From positions 1-22,629 of IMG/VR virus record IMGVR_UViG_3300037963_002500: DNA of 22,629 nucleotides; one strand, written 5' to 3'. The stretch is from a virus. Numbering within the stretch: position 1 is the first letter of the stretch; every line of letters starts with the position of its first letter. The notes beneath the pieces were generated by a model. The model worked only from the letters and a program-made list of their open reading frames with translations. It had not been told where the DNA came from and made no database searches. Both the position numbers and the translations under genes were made by a program. Below, piece by piece: positions 7,855 to 15,030 of this stretch.

Positions 7855-8484
7855 ATGGCAGAAAGATTTTCTGAAGATGACATTGAATTTGAAGAAATGT
7901 CAGAAGATGAAGCAGTTGCTACATTCGTTAAAGATGGCTATGATAAATATGTTAAAAGAAGTACGAGATATGGAAGTAATCTTTCTCCAGATTCAGAATG
8001 GGCAAAAAGCCCAGCAAAAATGTTTGTTGCATTTTATGAAGATACTCCAGTTGGTGTGATGGGATTTTCAGAATACAAGGGAGTTCTTTTAGGTGCAGGT
8101 ATTCATATTAGAGAGGGATATAGAAAAGAAGATGGCTATGGTGGTCTTTTCAGTATTTTAGTTAAAAAGATTCTTTCTGAGAAAGGAAGTAAGACTCTTT
8201 ATATTAATGTAGCAAAAGAAGGATTAGGTGCTGCATTTAGAGCAAAGGGATTCAAAGATATGGAAAAGGATGAACTTCCTCAAGATATACAAGAAGACCT
8301 TCAGGGAACTAAGTATTCAGACCAAGTTCAAAAGTGGATGAAATTAAAGGCTAAAGATATGGCAGTAGATAAGCCGATGCCACAGATTACTACTCGTAAA
8401 AAAATTAAAACAGAAAGAACAAAGCATAGGACTTATTCTGGTAAAAACTTCCCCGAATGGAAAAAGATTCTTAGGGGTGATTAG
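7855..8484 (+). CDS. GNAT-like N-acetyltransferase with tag-like C-terminus, 209 aa
   Basis: GGTGAT (7846-7851), which contains the upstream stop, precedes ATG 7855 by three bases. Residues about 60-150 fit a GNAT fold: a beta pair (MFVAFYEDTPVGVMGFSEY), a strand (LLGAGIHIREGYR), the acetyl-CoA loop region (R..DGYGGLFSIL), a helix, then LYINVAKEGLGAAFRAKGF, typical of the last strand-helix-strand. The acetyl-CoA loop is atypical (RKEDGYGG instead of Q/RxxGxG/A), so activity is uncertain. The last residues are EWKKILRGD, matching the W-x-x-I-L-K/R pattern that neighbours carry at the N-terminus. A substrate among the lysine-rich neighbours is possible but inferred. It lies directly upstream of the large terminase. 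Confidence 0.7.
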   Translation: MAERFSEDDIEFEEMSEDEAVATFVKDGYDKYVKRSTRYGSNLSPDSEWAKSPAKMFVAFYEDTPVGVMGFSEYKGVLLGAGIHIREGYRKEDGYGGLFSILVKKILSEKGSKTLYINVAKEGLGAAFRAKGFKDMEKDELPQDIQEDLQGTKYSDQVQKWMKLKAKDMAVDKPMPQITTRKKIKTERTKHRTYSGKNFPEWKKILRGD

Positions 8485-9915
8485 ATGGAAATGGAAGAAT
8501 TTAACTTAGAGCATCAGATGGATATGGAGTTATCCAAGAACTCTTTTCCATATTTTTTTCAACACGTTTTGGGTTTTGACTTTCCATCATATATACAAGA
8601 ATGGTATGGTTTAATGAATGAAACACAAAGAACTGTTATTATTTGTTCAAGAGACCACGGAAAATCTGTTTTTATGCATTCATGGGTTGTTTGGAATTTA
8701 GTATTCAGACCTCCGCCATATCAAATGCTTTACATCTCATCTAACCAAAAACAGACAATGGTTCACATGAGAGATATTGATAAGATGTTTCAGCACCCTT
8801 TACTTAAAAAATTCAAACCCTCTAGAGGTTGGGCTATTGGTAATATTACTTTAACAAATGGAAATCAAATTCTTGAGCGTTCCGTTGGTTCACAGATTCG
8901 TGGTTTGCACCCACAAGAAATTATTATTGACGACCCTTTGAAAGAATTCAGCGTAAGTGGTATTCAAAAAGTAACTGATTGGTTTTACGGGGATATGATT
9001 CCTACACTTCACCATACTGCATCTTTGAGAGTTATAGGAACTCCGTTCAGTTATACGGATATTTACCGACAACTTGAAGAAAATGCTGCATATACTGTTA
9101 GAACCTATCCTTGTCTAAATGCACTTAATGAACCCCTTTGGCCTGACCGTTGGGATTATGATGCTTTAATGTCAAGAAAGGCTGAAATTGGTTCACTTAA
9201 ATTCACAAGAGAATATATGTGTGTTCCTATTTCAACAGGAACTTCTCTCTTTAATCCAGAATATTTAGACCTTGCAAAGAATAAAAACTTAGTTTTGAAA
9301 CCTAGCAGAAGAGAAGGATATAAGTATTATGTAGGAGTAGACCCAGCAATTTCAACAGATGGAGATTACAATGTAATTACTGTATTAGAAGTAGATGAAG
9401 ATGACAATAAAAACATTGTATATATTGACCGTTCTAAAAACGTAGAGTTTAGAGAAAACATTAATAAAGTTAAACTCATTGGTAAAATCTTTAATCCAGA
9501 AGTAATCTTATTTGAAACAAATACATTCGCAAAATCATTTACTCAAGAACTTCGTAACGTCGCAGATTTAAATGTTCATGACTTTAACACTACTAGAAAG
9601 AAAAAAGAAGAGATTATCTTAAATTTGCAAATGACTTTAGAAAATCAGAAGATGAATTTTCCTTATGGTAATGAAGAAAGCCGACGTGTTACTTCTGCTT
9701 TAGTAGAAGAACTGTCTATGTTTGCTATTACAGAACGTGGAAGATTTGAGGGAATCGGGGCGCATGACGACATGGTGATGAGCCTCGCATTAGCCAATTC
9801 AGCGACGTTTCAGATGACGGATAACTTCATACTCTTGGATGACATGGAGATATTCGGGAGTTCTAAACCGTCTAACAATCGAGTTAAAATGCCTTTCTTG
9901 GGGTTGAATTTTTAA
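8485..9915 (+). CDS. terL: Terminase large subunit (ATPase and nuclease)
   Basis: This is the DNA-packaging motor, which pumps viral DNA through the portal and cuts concatemers. The ATPase domain shows a Walker A variant SRDHGKS (residues 55-61) and Walker B IIIDD (146-150). The RNase H-like nuclease domain shows VGVDPA (D286), an acidic residue in ILFETN (E344) and GAHDDMVMS (D428/D429), the usual three acidic positions. Its length, 476 aa, is normal for the family. Start ATG 8485 follows GGTGAT (8476-8481). The stop overlaps the next start as TAATG. The last about 150 bases are GC-richer than their surroundings. This is the most certain identification in the window. Confidence 0.97.
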   Translation: MEMEEFNLEHQMDMELSKNSFPYFFQHVLGFDFPSYIQEWYGLMNETQRTVIICSRDHGKSVFMHSWVVWNLVFRPPPYQMLYISSNQKQTMVHMRDIDKMFQHPLLKKFKPSRGWAIGNITLTNGNQILERSVGSQIRGLHPQEIIIDDPLKEFSVSGIQKVTDWFYGDMIPTLHHTASLRVIGTPFSYTDIYRQLEENAAYTVRTYPCLNALNEPLWPDRWDYDALMSRKAEIGSLKFTREYMCVPISTGTSLFNPEYLDLAKNKNLVLKPSRREGYKYYVGVDPAISTDGDYNVITVLEVDEDDNKNIVYIDRSKNVEFRENINKVKLIGKIFNPEVILFETNTFAKSFTQELRNVADLNVHDFNTTRKKKEEIILNLQMTLENQKMNFPYGNEESRRVTSALVEELSMFAITERGRFEGIGAHDDMVMSLALANSATFQMTDNFILLDDMEIFGSSKPSNNRVKMPFLGLNF

Positions 9916-10262
9916 TGTGGGAAGATATTCTTAAAGCAAGAAAGTTCTATGCCAGTAAAGTAGATTCTTTAATTAATGAAGTTTTTACTGGAAAATTAAG
10001 AGGTGGTAATGTTAATAATTTAAAACGTGATTTTAAAAAGATAAGGCAACTGTTAGCAGACAAAGACCTTACTGTTAGATTTCATGTAGAAATAGAAGTG
10101 AAAGGTGGAGAATTTACTGGTTTATTTACTATTGCAGCAAAAACTTATATGGAATTTTTAACAAAACTAACAAATAATCTAGAAGGTAAAAAAATACCAG
10201 AATTAGGTAGAGAATTTAACTTCGTGAGAGATACTATCAGAATATATTCAACTGATATGTAG
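9915..10262 (+). CDS. Tagged small protein of unknown function, 115 aa
   Basis: It begins MWEDILKARK, a textbook copy of the tag, with its ATG overlapping the terminase stop (TAATG). After a basic helical segment (residues 10-50, with LRGGNVNNLKRDFKKIRQL) come beta-like stretches (LTVRFHVEIEVKGGEFTGLFTIAA) and a final strand VRDTIRIYSTDM. It resembles the first gene of the window in design (tag plus a small beta-rich domain), though I see no convincing alignment. No family is recognised. Its stop TAG runs into the GGTGAT site of the next gene. Confidence 0.85.
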   Translation: MWEDILKARKFYASKVDSLINEVFTGKLRGGNVNNLKRDFKKIRQLLADKDLTVRFHVEIEVKGGEFTGLFTIAAKTYMEFLTKLTNNLEGKKIPELGREFNFVRDTIRIYSTDM

Positions 10263-10267
10263 GTGAT
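10262..10267 (+). promoter_or_regulatory. Shine-Dalgarno site deciding the start at 10272
   Basis: GGTGAT lies 4 bases before ATG 10272, the spacing seen at most starts here. An in-frame GTG at 10263 lies inside this site and is therefore unlikely to be the initiator. Confidence 0.75.
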
Positions 10268-10271
10268 ATTA

Positions 10272-11642
10272 ATGGCTACTTCTGAAGAACTGAGAAATAT
10301 TTCTGCTAAGATAAGAGATGTCGCTGACAAAAAGGATGAAATCAAAGAAACAGAAGATGAAATCGAACAAGAAACAGGAGGCGAAATTAAACTATCATTT
10401 CTAAGCACAGGCCACGTTTTATCAGAATACGAAGAAATTCAACAAATCTCAAAGAATCTAAATATGAATTTAACTGATGCAAGAAAGCAATTAACTTACC
10501 CTAATGAATATGTTATTGACGGACAATCAATTCCAGACTTAGTAAAGAAAATGCGTTTGGCTCGGAGAGAACTGAAAGGAGAACAGAAAGATAGAATGTC
10601 AAAAGCAATTGACAATATCATTGATGCTTATTCAGACCACATTATGAAGTGTATTGATTCTATTCATTGGCTTAAGCCATACAAACATCCATTACTTAAA
10701 ATGAACTTTACTGAAAAACATTTGAGAAAAATGGAAAAAATGAAATCAGCAGAAGAGAGAAGAAGTATTGTAGATACACTTTGCAAGTTCTGGGAAAAAG
10801 ATTTACAAATACAAGACATGGCATATTCTGAAGAATACGCAAAAATTTCAAAAGAAATGAAAGTAACAAAGAAACAATTTAGAGATACCATTTCTAAAAT
10901 CCATGTTCAAAAAATTACAAAGAGTAAAAGAGAACTCGTTCAAGAATTTGTTTTAAAATCTATTTGTGAGAATAGAGGTATAGGTGCAAAGAGAATACAT
11001 GATATGATGCCTAATAATCTTTACAAGCATACAAATTCAAATATGATTTCAAAGATGGTCAGAAGTATGGATGTTATTAATGACAACGGTTCTTATTACA
11101 AAGCCCCATCACTAATGAAGAAAAATATTTGGGCTTATTGTGCTGCATTTATTGATTCAGACGGATATATTACATTAGACCGTAATATGAATCCTAGAGT
11201 CGGAATGGTTGCTACGGGTCAAAGAGGTAAAGTATTTATGGAAGAAATGCACAAGTCTATTGGTTTTGGTCGTATGCACCTTGACCAGAAATCACCACAA
11301 AATACTCGATTAATTAATCGTTTAAATTTTTATTCGCAAGATGATGTTACAAATATTTTAACAAAGTGCTTGCCTCACTTTAGATTAAAGAAAGGTAATG
11401 CTAAGTTATTGCTTGAACTTATTCGCATGAAAAAGTCTTATAAGAAAGCCGATTGGTATAAAGACCGTTGCGATGAAATTTTTAAGTTAATGAAATGGGA
11501 GAACCATAAAGACCATGTTGGTTTTGATTGGGCTAAAGAAAATATTTACTTAGATGACATTGCAAAGTTACAGGGTAATTGTAAAATGAGTCTTATGGAT
11601 GAATTAGAAAATGTCGGTGGTATTGTTCTCAAGGAGGAATAA
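10272..11642 (+). CDS. LAGLIDADG-type protein with long N-terminal extension, 456 aa
   Basis: Residues 290-298 (CAAFIDSDG, preceded by WAY) are a LAGLIDADG motif with the expected metal-binding Asp at D297. The following region (RVGMVATGQRGKVFMEEM, then HFRLKKGNAKLLLELI) matches the beta-beta-alpha layout of a single-motif homing endonuclease, which would act as a dimer. Residues about 215-275 look like a winged helix (KRELVQEFVLKSICENRGIG ... DNGSYYKAP). The first about 210 residues are helical and not recognised. No interrupted host gene or intron is evident around it. It may be a free-standing homing endonuclease between packaging genes, or a domesticated DNA-binding protein of the virus. 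GGTGAT gives the start at 10272. Confidence 0.8.
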   Translation: MATSEELRNISAKIRDVADKKDEIKETEDEIEQETGGEIKLSFLSTGHVLSEYEEIQQISKNLNMNLTDARKQLTYPNEYVIDGQSIPDLVKKMRLARRELKGEQKDRMSKAIDNIIDAYSDHIMKCIDSIHWLKPYKHPLLKMNFTEKHLRKMEKMKSAEERRSIVDTLCKFWEKDLQIQDMAYSEEYAKISKEMKVTKKQFRDTISKIHVQKITKSKRELVQEFVLKSICENRGIGAKRIHDMMPNNLYKHTNSNMISKMVRSMDVINDNGSYYKAPSLMKKNIWAYCAAFIDSDGYITLDRNMNPRVGMVATGQRGKVFMEEMHKSIGFGRMHLDQKSPQNTRLINRLNFYSQDDVTNILTKCLPHFRLKKGNAKLLLELIRMKKSYKKADWYKDRCDEIFKLMKWENHKDHVGFDWAKENIYLDDIAKLQGNCKMSLMDELENVGGIVLKEE

Positions 11643-11644
11643 TT

Positions 11645-11767
11645 ATGTGTTTAGGAAATCATAATTTTATTTATTGTGGAGTATGCTACAAAGACGGAGA
11701 TAAACCATTCGGATTCTGCGAATTATGTTGGCTTGCTCATGGAAAACCAAAGGGGATGAAAGAATGA
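11645..11767 (+). CDS. Small zinc-ribbon protein, 40 aa
   Basis: ATG 11645 follows AAGGAGG with good spacing, and the frame ends at TGA 11765-11767, overlapping the next start (ATGA). The product has C11-x2-C14 and C25-x2-C28, a compact zinc-ribbon pattern, with additional C2, H6 and H32. It is too short to contain much else. The Shine-Dalgarno site, coupling to the next gene and four paired cysteines make a chance frame unlikely. It probably binds zinc; its partner and role are unknown. Confidence 0.75.
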   Translation: MCLGNHNFIYCGVCYKDGDKPFGFCELCWLAHGKPKGMKE

Positions 11768-12042
11768 GTTGGAAAGAAATCTTAAAATTCAAAAGACGAT
11801 TTAAAAAAGTCTACAAAAATCCTAAAACGGGAAGAACCAATACTGTCAAATATGGTCAGGCTGGAAAGGCTAAAGATGGTGGAGATAGAATTAGGCCAAG
11901 CACAAAGAAAGGAGATGCTTATTGTGCTAGAAGTATGGCAATAAAAAGAGGCCTACCTAAAAAGAAAAGAAATGACCCTAATACGCCTAACAACTTAAGC
12001 CGTAAAAGATGGAAATGTCGTGGAACTAAATCAAGAAGGTGA
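11764..12042 (+). CDS. Tagged cationic protein of the CARS...RKRWKC type, 92 aa
   Basis: I choose ATG 11764, overlapping the upstream stop, because it gives MSWKEILKFK, a full tag; upstream in-frame codons lie inside the preceding gene. The protein is very basic. It contains KYGQAGKAKDGGDRIRP (residues 29-45), GDAYCARS (50-57) and LSRKRWKC (78-85). From memory, the combination of CARS, NDPNTPNNLSRK and RWKC recurs in small hypothetical proteins of marine viruses, but no biochemical function is known to me. The two cysteines, C54 and C85, may pair or bind metal. DNA or RNA binding is plausible from charge. It is the first of three consecutive tagged cationic genes. Confidence 0.85.
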   Translation: MSWKEILKFKRRFKKVYKNPKTGRTNTVKYGQAGKAKDGGDRIRPSTKKGDAYCARSMAIKRGLPKKKRNDPNTPNNLSRKRWKCRGTKSRR

Positions 12043-12057
12043 TATTATGAATTGGCA
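12038..12057 (+). repeat. Start-site repeat GTGATATTATGAATTGGCA, copy 1
   Basis: The Shine-Dalgarno site, spacer and first codons of the gene at 12047 share 19 identical bases (12039-12057) with the start of the gene at 12952 (12944-12962). Downstream the two genes are unrelated. Confidence 0.85.
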
Positions 12058-12274
12058 AGATATTCTTAAGAAAGACCCACGACGCACTAAAAAGGCTCGT
12101 AAAAAAAGAAAGAAGGGTAAGGCCACAAGAACCCATAATAGCAAAGGTGAAAAGAAAGACCGTTGCGCTAGAATTGCTGATAGGCCGAGTAAATATGGCC
12201 CAAAGGGAAGTGCATACAAATCGGGTGCAATGGTTCAATGTAGACAAGGTAAAATTTGGCGTGATGAAAAATGA
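12047..12274 (+). CDS. Tagged cationic protein with SAY.SGA...CR motif, 75 aa
   Basis: ATG 12047 follows GGTGAT by three bases and gives MNWQDILKKD, a full tag. An upstream in-frame ATG at 12020 lies inside the preceding gene. Residues 9-35 are almost entirely Lys, Arg, Gly and Thr. The C-terminal part contains DRCARIADR and GSAYKSGAMVQCRQGKIW, which resembles the SAYASGALVKCRKxGAxNWG proteins I recall from many phage genomes (function unknown). The predicted charge is strongly positive. It probably binds nucleic acid. The stop overlaps the next start (ATGA). Confidence 0.85.
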   Translation: MNWQDILKKDPRRTKKARKKRKKGKATRTHNSKGEKKDRCARIADRPSKYGPKGSAYKSGAMVQCRQGKIWRDEK

Positions 12275-12540
12275 GTTGGAAAGAGGTTCTGAAAGGCGGA
12301 GATAACTTCGCAAGAGAAAAGAAAGAAGGACTTCATGGTTGGTTTTCAAGAAGAGGCGGTGGTGGTCAAAAAGGTTGGGTTTCTTGTCAATCTTGTGAAG
12401 ATGATAAAAAAGGAACAAAACCTTGTGGAAGAAAAGATGCTTCTAAAGGAACTAAACAAAGATGTAGGCCAACTTGTGCTGCTTGTAAAACATATAAACG
12501 AAGAAAAGGTAAAAGTCGTGGAAGAGGATTCACAAGGTGA
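12271..12540 (+). CDS. Tagged cationic Cys-rich protein, KPCGRK...CRPTCAAC type, 89 aa
   Basis: It begins MSWKEVLKGG (tag with Val for Ile), with ATG overlapping the previous stop. A glycine/tryptophan segment (GLHGWFSRRGGGGQKGWV) is followed by C39-x2-C42, C52 in KPCGRK, C65 in QRCRPT, and C69-x2-C72. The tail is Arg/Lys/Gly-rich. The GWV.C...KPCGR...CRPT.AAC arrangement is one I recall from small marine-virus proteins with no assigned function. Six cysteines suggest one or two structural zinc sites. Its stop is embedded in the GGTGAT Shine-Dalgarno site of the next gene. Confidence 0.85.
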   Translation: MSWKEVLKGGDNFAREKKEGLHGWFSRRGGGGQKGWVSCQSCEDDKKGTKPCGRKDASKGTKQRCRPTCAACKTYKRRKGKSRGRGFTR

Positions 12541-12545
12541 TTAAA

Positions 12546-12947
12546 ATGAAATGGAAAGAATTATTGAAAGCCCATTGTGGCACACATAAAACAGATGAAA
12601 AGATGCTTTATGGTGGACAGAAAAAATTAGATGTGGCTAAACCTAAAGGAAAAATAACAGAAGCAGATTTTGATGAACTTAGGCGAAAAAAAGTTAAGAA
12701 ATCTATTTTTGATAAAGACCCCGAAGAAATGACGGACTTCATGAACATTAGTCCTAGAATGAAGACAGCAAAATTAGAGCGTCAAATTTTAAGAGAAATT
12801 AAGAAAGAGGGTGGAGCATTAGGTATGAAAAACCTTAAGCAATTCGGAAAGGAATCTGAAATCAAAAGAGTTTTAGAAAAACTAGAAAAGGAAGGTAAGA
12901 TATTTATGCACACCGATGGAGATATTTACACCCATAAACCGAAGTGA
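12546..12947 (+). CDS. Tagged protein with degenerate EF-hand-like loop and C-terminal winged helix, 133 aa
   Basis: ATG 12546, four bases after GGTGAT, gives MKWKELLKAHCG (tag with LL for IL). Residues about 32-45 (DVAKPKGKITEADF) look like an EF-hand loop in which most acidic ligands are replaced by Lys or Pro, so calcium binding is unlikely. The last about 60 residues (LERQILREIKKEGG, then LGMKNLKQFGKESEIKR, then LEKEGKIFMHTDGDIY) have the helix-helix-helix-beta-wing pattern of a winged helix, which suggests DNA binding. No family is assigned. Confidence 0.8.
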   Translation: MKWKELLKAHCGTHKTDEKMLYGGQKKLDVAKPKGKITEADFDELRRKKVKKSIFDKDPEEMTDFMNISPRMKTAKLERQILREIKKEGGALGMKNLKQFGKESEIKRVLEKLEKEGKIFMHTDGDIYTHKPK

Positions 12948-12962
12948 TATTATGAATTGGCA
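12943..12962 (+). repeat. Start-site repeat GTGATATTATGAATTGGCA, copy 2
   Basis: This is the second copy of the initiation-region repeat; its first base differs from the copy at 12038 (AGTGAT versus GGTGAT). It sets the start of the gene at 12952 and encodes the first tag residues. Confidence 0.85.
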
Positions 12963-13350
12963 GATTATTCTTAAAGAACTTTCTTGTCCTTTGGCAACGC
13001 AAGACTTAAAATTAAATACTAAAAATAGAGATGCAGCAATTAAAGACCCTAATATTAAATATGGGCCTTTAAATTTAGAAGATGAAGAGTATTGGATAAA
13101 GGCTGCTAAACATTGGAATACTAAACCAGAAGTTGCTAAAAAATCTAAATGCTCAAATTGTGTTGCTTTTGATATTAGTCCACGAATGAAAGAATGTATG
13201 CCATTAGAAGGCGAATTAGGATATTGTTGGATGCACGACTTTAAATGCCATAAAGATAGAACTTGCTATACATGGGCAAAGGGTGGGCCAATTGACAAAG
13301 ACGCAGTATCTAAGAAAAATCAAATGAAAAGAGAAAACAAAAAGGCTTAA
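12952..13350 (+). CDS. Tagged conserved marine-virus protein with Cys/His cluster, 132 aa
   Basis: ATG 12952, three bases after AGTGAT, gives MNWQIILKELS. The body contains CPLATQDLKLNTKNRDAAIK, KYGPLNLEDEEYW, then C67-x2-C70 in SNCVAFDISPRMKEC (C82), GYCWMHDFKC (C92, H95, C99) and RTCYTW (C105) before a GGPI segment. I recall this layout (NCVAFD.SPRM..C...GYCWMH.FKC...RTC..W) from uncharacterised proteins of marine tailed phages, including T4-like ones. The Cys/His cluster suggests a metal or Fe-S site. The tag is probably an addition on a widely shared domain, which makes this gene a useful test of tag function. Confidence 0.85.
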   Translation: MNWQIILKELSCPLATQDLKLNTKNRDAAIKDPNIKYGPLNLEDEEYWIKAAKHWNTKPEVAKKSKCSNCVAFDISPRMKECMPLEGELGYCWMHDFKCHKDRTCYTWAKGGPIDKDAVSKKNQMKRENKKA

Positions 13351-13391
13351 TAGGAGAGCCTTTAATGGTCAATTGTCGGGAGGCGTAGCGT

Positions 13392-15029
13392 ATGGTGGAA
13401 CAGAAAAGAAGATTCTCCATTACTAACTTGTTTAGGCGTTCTACTCCCAAACCTGCCGATAGACAAATTTTTAACATTGGTATTCAAGAAAGAAGAAATC
13501 AACAGATGATGACCGCACCAATCATTTATTCGATGGTGCAACAGTCTGTTATTGTAAGAACCTGTATTACTCAATTAAAACAAGAAATCTTTAGAAGAGG
13601 ATATGTTTGGGAAAAGTCTTATGAAGGGCTTTGTAAAAGTTGTGGCAAAAAACATAAGAAACCCGTTACAGAATGTTCTCGATGCGGTTCAACAGAATTA
13701 AGAGTTCCAGACCCAAAACAATTAGAATACATTGAAAAGTTCTTAGATAGATACGTCAATAAATCTGAACAGTTATTTATTGATGTTCTTCGAGAACTTG
13801 AAGATGATTTGAATACAATGGATGATGCATACATTGTAATGGTAAAAGAATATTTCTTAGACGGAAACGGTAAAATAAGAATGCATCGAGTAAAAGAATT
13901 ATATCGGGGCGACCCAGTAACTATGTATATTTATGCTGATGAGAATGGCGTAAGAGGAACAAAGGGTTTTACTTGCGTGAATCATCGTTCAATTATTGCT
14001 ACTGAACCACACGAAACTTGTGAAGTTTGTGGCAGTAATTTATTTCCTATTCATTATGTAAATAGAGTTGGAGGTGAAGACCAATACTTCTTAGAGGGAG
14101 AAGTTCTTCACTTTAGCAAATACAGTCCATCTCGTCTTTACGGATTATCACCTATTTTAACTCTCTATAATCATATTATGACATTGATTGCTATGGAGAA
14201 TTACGTCAATTCATCTTATACAAAGAGCAGAATGCCGAGAGGTTTGTTGGCAGTACAGACAAGAAACATGGAGTCTATGCGCTCTTTTTGGAGGTCTGTT
14301 AAAGAAAAGATGGAACAAGACCCGCACTTCATTCCTGTCATGGGAATCGAGGCTGAGAACGGTAAAGGGGCAGTTGAATGGATTAAGTTCATGGATAGTC
14401 TGAAAGAGATGGACTACGTTTCGGTAAAGGATGATTTGAGAGATAGAATTTCAGCATTCTATGGTGTCAGTAAAGTATTTATGGCTGATAATACTACAAG
14501 TGGTGGGTTAAACAACGAAGGTATGCAAATTCTTGTAACAAATAGAGCAGTTCAAATGGCTCAAAATGTTTACAATAATTATGTATTTCCGTTTTTGGTC
14601 AAACAATTTGGTATTACTGATTGGGAATTAAAATTACCACCAAGCGAAGAAGAAGATGAAATTGCAGTATTGCGTAAAAGAGAAATCGAAGTCAATATTG
14701 CAGCATCAATTAAGAATCTAGGATTTGAAATAGATATGGATGAAGATGGGAATTTTACCTATACTAAACCAGAACCCGAAGAACCCGAACAAACAGAAGA
14801 AGGTGAAGGTGTGGAAAAAGACCCATTAGCAGGTTCTAATTTAGACCAAAGAGATATTGATGAGCAAAATAGACAATTTGCAGAAGGTGGAGGAAAACCT
14901 CAAGAAAATCCACCTGCTACAAGAAATAAGCCATCAATGAGTACAGGCCCAGATAAAAGATTACAAGGATTACCTGAAGATGCAGGGAATCAAAACGTAG
15001 ATAGAAGAAGTGAAAGGAGAGTTGGTTAA
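13392..15029 (+). CDS. Portal protein with two zinc-ribbon-like insertions, 545 aa
   Basis: The portal forms the ring through which DNA enters the head and on which the terminase docks. The region LYGLSPILTLYNHIMTLIA, the long helix around residues 275-330, and ISAFYGVSKVFMADNTTSGG followed by NRAVQMAQNVYNNYVFPFL are typical of portal proteins. Two insertions near the N-terminal part carry metal-site patterns: C81-x2-C84 with C95-x2-C98, and C195-x2-H198 with C210-x2-C213. The C-terminal about 100 residues are acidic, Pro/Gln-rich and probably disordered. Start ATG 13392 follows GGGAGG. There is no tag. The stretch at 14260-14450 is GC-richer than the rest. Confidence 0.9.
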   Translation: MVEQKRRFSITNLFRRSTPKPADRQIFNIGIQERRNQQMMTAPIIYSMVQQSVIVRTCITQLKQEIFRRGYVWEKSYEGLCKSCGKKHKKPVTECSRCGSTELRVPDPKQLEYIEKFLDRYVNKSEQLFIDVLRELEDDLNTMDDAYIVMVKEYFLDGNGKIRMHRVKELYRGDPVTMYIYADENGVRGTKGFTCVNHRSIIATEPHETCEVCGSNLFPIHYVNRVGGEDQYFLEGEVLHFSKYSPSRLYGLSPILTLYNHIMTLIAMENYVNSSYTKSRMPRGLLAVQTRNMESMRSFWRSVKEKMEQDPHFIPVMGIEAENGKGAVEWIKFMDSLKEMDYVSVKDDLRDRISAFYGVSKVFMADNTTSGGLNNEGMQILVTNRAVQMAQNVYNNYVFPFLVKQFGITDWELKLPPSEEEDEIAVLRKREIEVNIAASIKNLGFEIDMDEDGNFTYTKPEPEEPEQTEEGEGVEKDPLAGSNLDQRDIDEQNRQFAEGGGKPQENPPATRNKPSMSTGPDKRLQGLPEDAGNQNVDRRSERRVG

Positions 15030-15030
15030 T

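Noticed and set aside
7847-8059. 70-codon frame overlapping the acetyltransferase start
   Set aside because: It runs in a second frame of the same region, has low-complexity Leu/Lys/Met composition, and lacks its own initiation site; the GNAT frame is supported by GGTGAT spacing and fold pattern.
10272-11642. An intron or intein in a host gene explaining the LAGLIDADG domain
   Set aside because: The frame has its own Shine-Dalgarno site and start, there are no intein splicing-block residues at the ends that I can see, and neighbouring genes are intact.
12335-12544. Alternative frame within the tagged Cys-rich gene
   Set aside because: The tagged frame has conserved paired cysteines and a coupled start; the alternative is Val/Lys-rich with no motif.
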